This document shows positions 63,106 to 63,992 of a stretch of 63,992 nucleotides of DNA, piece after piece. The stretch comes from Rhodanobacter thiooxydans LCS2 (GTDB lineage: Bacteria; Pseudomonadota; Gammaproteobacteria; Xanthomonadales; Rhodanobacteraceae). Under the pieces are notes generated by a model. The model worked only from the letters and a program-made list of their open reading frames with translations. It had not been told where the DNA came from and made no database searches. Within the stretch, counting starts at the first letter, position 1; each line of letters opens with the position of its first letter. Position numbers and translations under genes: made by a program. The stretch is taken from the NCBI RefSeq assembly GCF_000264375.1, contig NZ_AJXW01000070.1, forward strand, positions 1-63,992. The letters are read 5' to 3'.

Positions 63106-63992
63106 GACACGACCACCTGCTGGTTCGCGGCGAACGCCGGCACGCTGCCGCTGAAGTCGACCGGGATGCTGTCGGCGCCGTCCACGCGCAGGCGCACGGT
63201 GTAGGTACCCGCTGCCACGCCGGTGAGCTGGAAAGTGAGCGCGGTGGGGAGTTGGGTATCGGCCGGGTTGCTGATGCTGACCGGCGCCAGCATGCGGTCG
63301 CCGAACAGCAGGAACACCCGCTGACCGTCGCAGATCCGCGGCGTGCAGGTGAGGTTCAAGGCGAAGTTGCCGGCCGCGGCAGTGAGCGAGCCGAGCGTGA
63401 TGCGCGGCGCCAGCGCCAGCGGCAACTCGTTGCTGAGCAGCGGCGGCAGCCCCGGCGGCTGCACCCGCAAGGCCACGGTGTAGATGCCCGGCGCCCAACG
63501 CGAGGCGGCATTCGTGTCTTCGGCGGGGTCGGCCAGATGCACGCGCAAGCTGCCCGCGGCAGCGCCGGCCTGTGGCGCGATGTCGATCGGCGCATCGAGG
63601 CGCAGGCTGCTGAAGCGCGCCACGGCGTTCTGTGTGCCGAGCTGGCGACCGTTCAGCTCGATGTCCTCGCCGAGGCGCACGGCGGACTGGTGGCGCGGGT
63701 AGTCCAGCGCGTCCAGCGCCGCGGCGGCGGACGCGGTGGCGAGCACGCCGCGGTCCTGCGCGCCACGCCGCAGTACCGGCAACGGCGCGCGCGTCGCGGC
63801 CTGGCTGTCGATCAGCACCACCGCCGCCTCGTACACGGCGGAAGTACGGTAGTTGGTCTGGAACGCCGTCCACAGCCGCGACAGGTCATCCACGCTCTGC
63901 GGCAGCGGCGTCACGCGCACGCGCTCGATCTGTTTCGCCAAGTCGTTGTCGGCCAGTGCATTGCGGATGTCGTTGCCGTCGAGCACGCCGCG
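63102..63992 (-). CDS. DUF4255 tail-completion protein (Pvc16 type), truncated by window edge
   Basis: The last 297 residues or so of a larger gene; the start lies to the right of the window. The pattern DLAKQIERVRVTPLPQSVDD followed by LSRLWTAFQTNYRTSAVYEA is the end of the DUF4255 N-domain, which in eCIS closes the tail. The remaining part consists of Ig-like/beta domains (YTVALRVQPPGLPPLLSNEL, LPTALTFQLTGVAAGTYTVR), longer than in Pvc16, so it may be a DUF4255 protein with extra domains. The sheath and tube genes would be expected further upstream. Confidence 0.85.
   Translation of the reverse strand, partial: RGVLDGNDIRNALADNDLAKQIERVRVTPLPQSVDDLSRLWTAFQTNYRTSAVYEAAVVLIDSQAATRAPLPVLRRGAQDRGVLATASAAAALDALDYPRHQSAVRLGEDIELNGRQLGTQNAVARFSSLRLDAPIDIAPQAGAAAGSLRVHLADPAEDTNAASRWAPGIYTVALRVQPPGLPPLLSNELPLALAPRITLGSLTAAAGNFALNLTCTPRICDGQRVFLLFGDRMLAPVSISNPADTQLPTALTFQLTGVAAGTYTVRLRVDGADSIPVDFSGSVPAFAANQQVVVS

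Noticed and set aside
39477..63992. Prophage or type VI secretion system
   Set aside because: There is no capsid, terminase, portal, integrase, TssJLM membrane complex, ClpV or TssK. The DUF4255, DUF4157, Pvc15-type ATPase and DUF6519 genes point to an eCIS instead.

Overview
The window looks like a chromosomal segment of a high-GC gammaproteobacterium of the Xanthomonadales/Lysobacterales. A Rhodanobacter-like member of the Rhodanobacteraceae fits best. This rests on the denitrification genes (nirK, nnrS), PhoPQ, the Xanthomonas-type heterotetrameric 2-oxoacid dehydrogenase and the REP-like palindromes; it is an inference, since no taxonomic marker was searched. I see no CRISPR array, integrase, transposase or phage capsid gene.

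Region 1 (1-3957) is an oxygen-response module: the start of a copper nitrite reductase (nirK), nnrS, an FNR-type Fe-S regulator and hemN. FNR-type palindromes lie upstream of nirK, nnrS and hemN. Region 2 (4004-8573) holds tyrosine degradation genes: fumarylacetoacetase, homogentisate dioxygenase, hydroxyphenylpyruvate dioxygenase and a divergent MarR regulator whose likely operator fills the spacer of the hpd promoter. Between hmgA and hpd sits a GIY-YIG nuclease gene bracketed by two copies of a large palindrome.

Region 3 (8662-21770) is central metabolism: acnA with an unusual insert, sdhB-sdhC-sdhD without sdhA, two tandem POT peptide transporters with matching promoters, kynA, and pdhA-pdhB-E2 with REP-type palindromes inside and after the operon. 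Region 4 (21786-39415) is mixed housekeeping: a small metallopeptidase, a VOC protein, an MgtC-type membrane protein, a DUF5916 outer-membrane protein, trpS with a YegP-like tail next to a YegP gene, arginase, tRNA-Thr, a SPOR protein, coaX-birA, mtfA, a PepSY-phoP-phoQ operon and dusA.

Region 5 (39477-63992, all minus strand, continuing past the right edge) is the most distinctive part: about 21 tightly overlapping genes of an extracellular contractile injection system (eCIS, Pvc/Afp type). In transcription order they run: DUF4255 tail-completion protein, AAA+ ATPase, small protein, papain-like protein, two DUF4157 proteins, small protein, membrane TPR protein, CHAP amidase, CIS tube/LysM-type proteins with a secreted protein inserted between them, gp27-like hub, gp5-like spike, PAAR-like tip, gp25-like wedge, two gpJ-like baseplate proteins, a tail-protein-I/beta-helix protein, a DUF6519 protein and a lipase-like hydrolase. 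The sheath, inner tube and tape measure are not in the window and would be expected upstream. The individual families are known; the gene order and the cargo candidates (double-HExxH DUF4157 protein, DUF4157/OmpA-like protein, papain-like protein, lipase) are what may be new.
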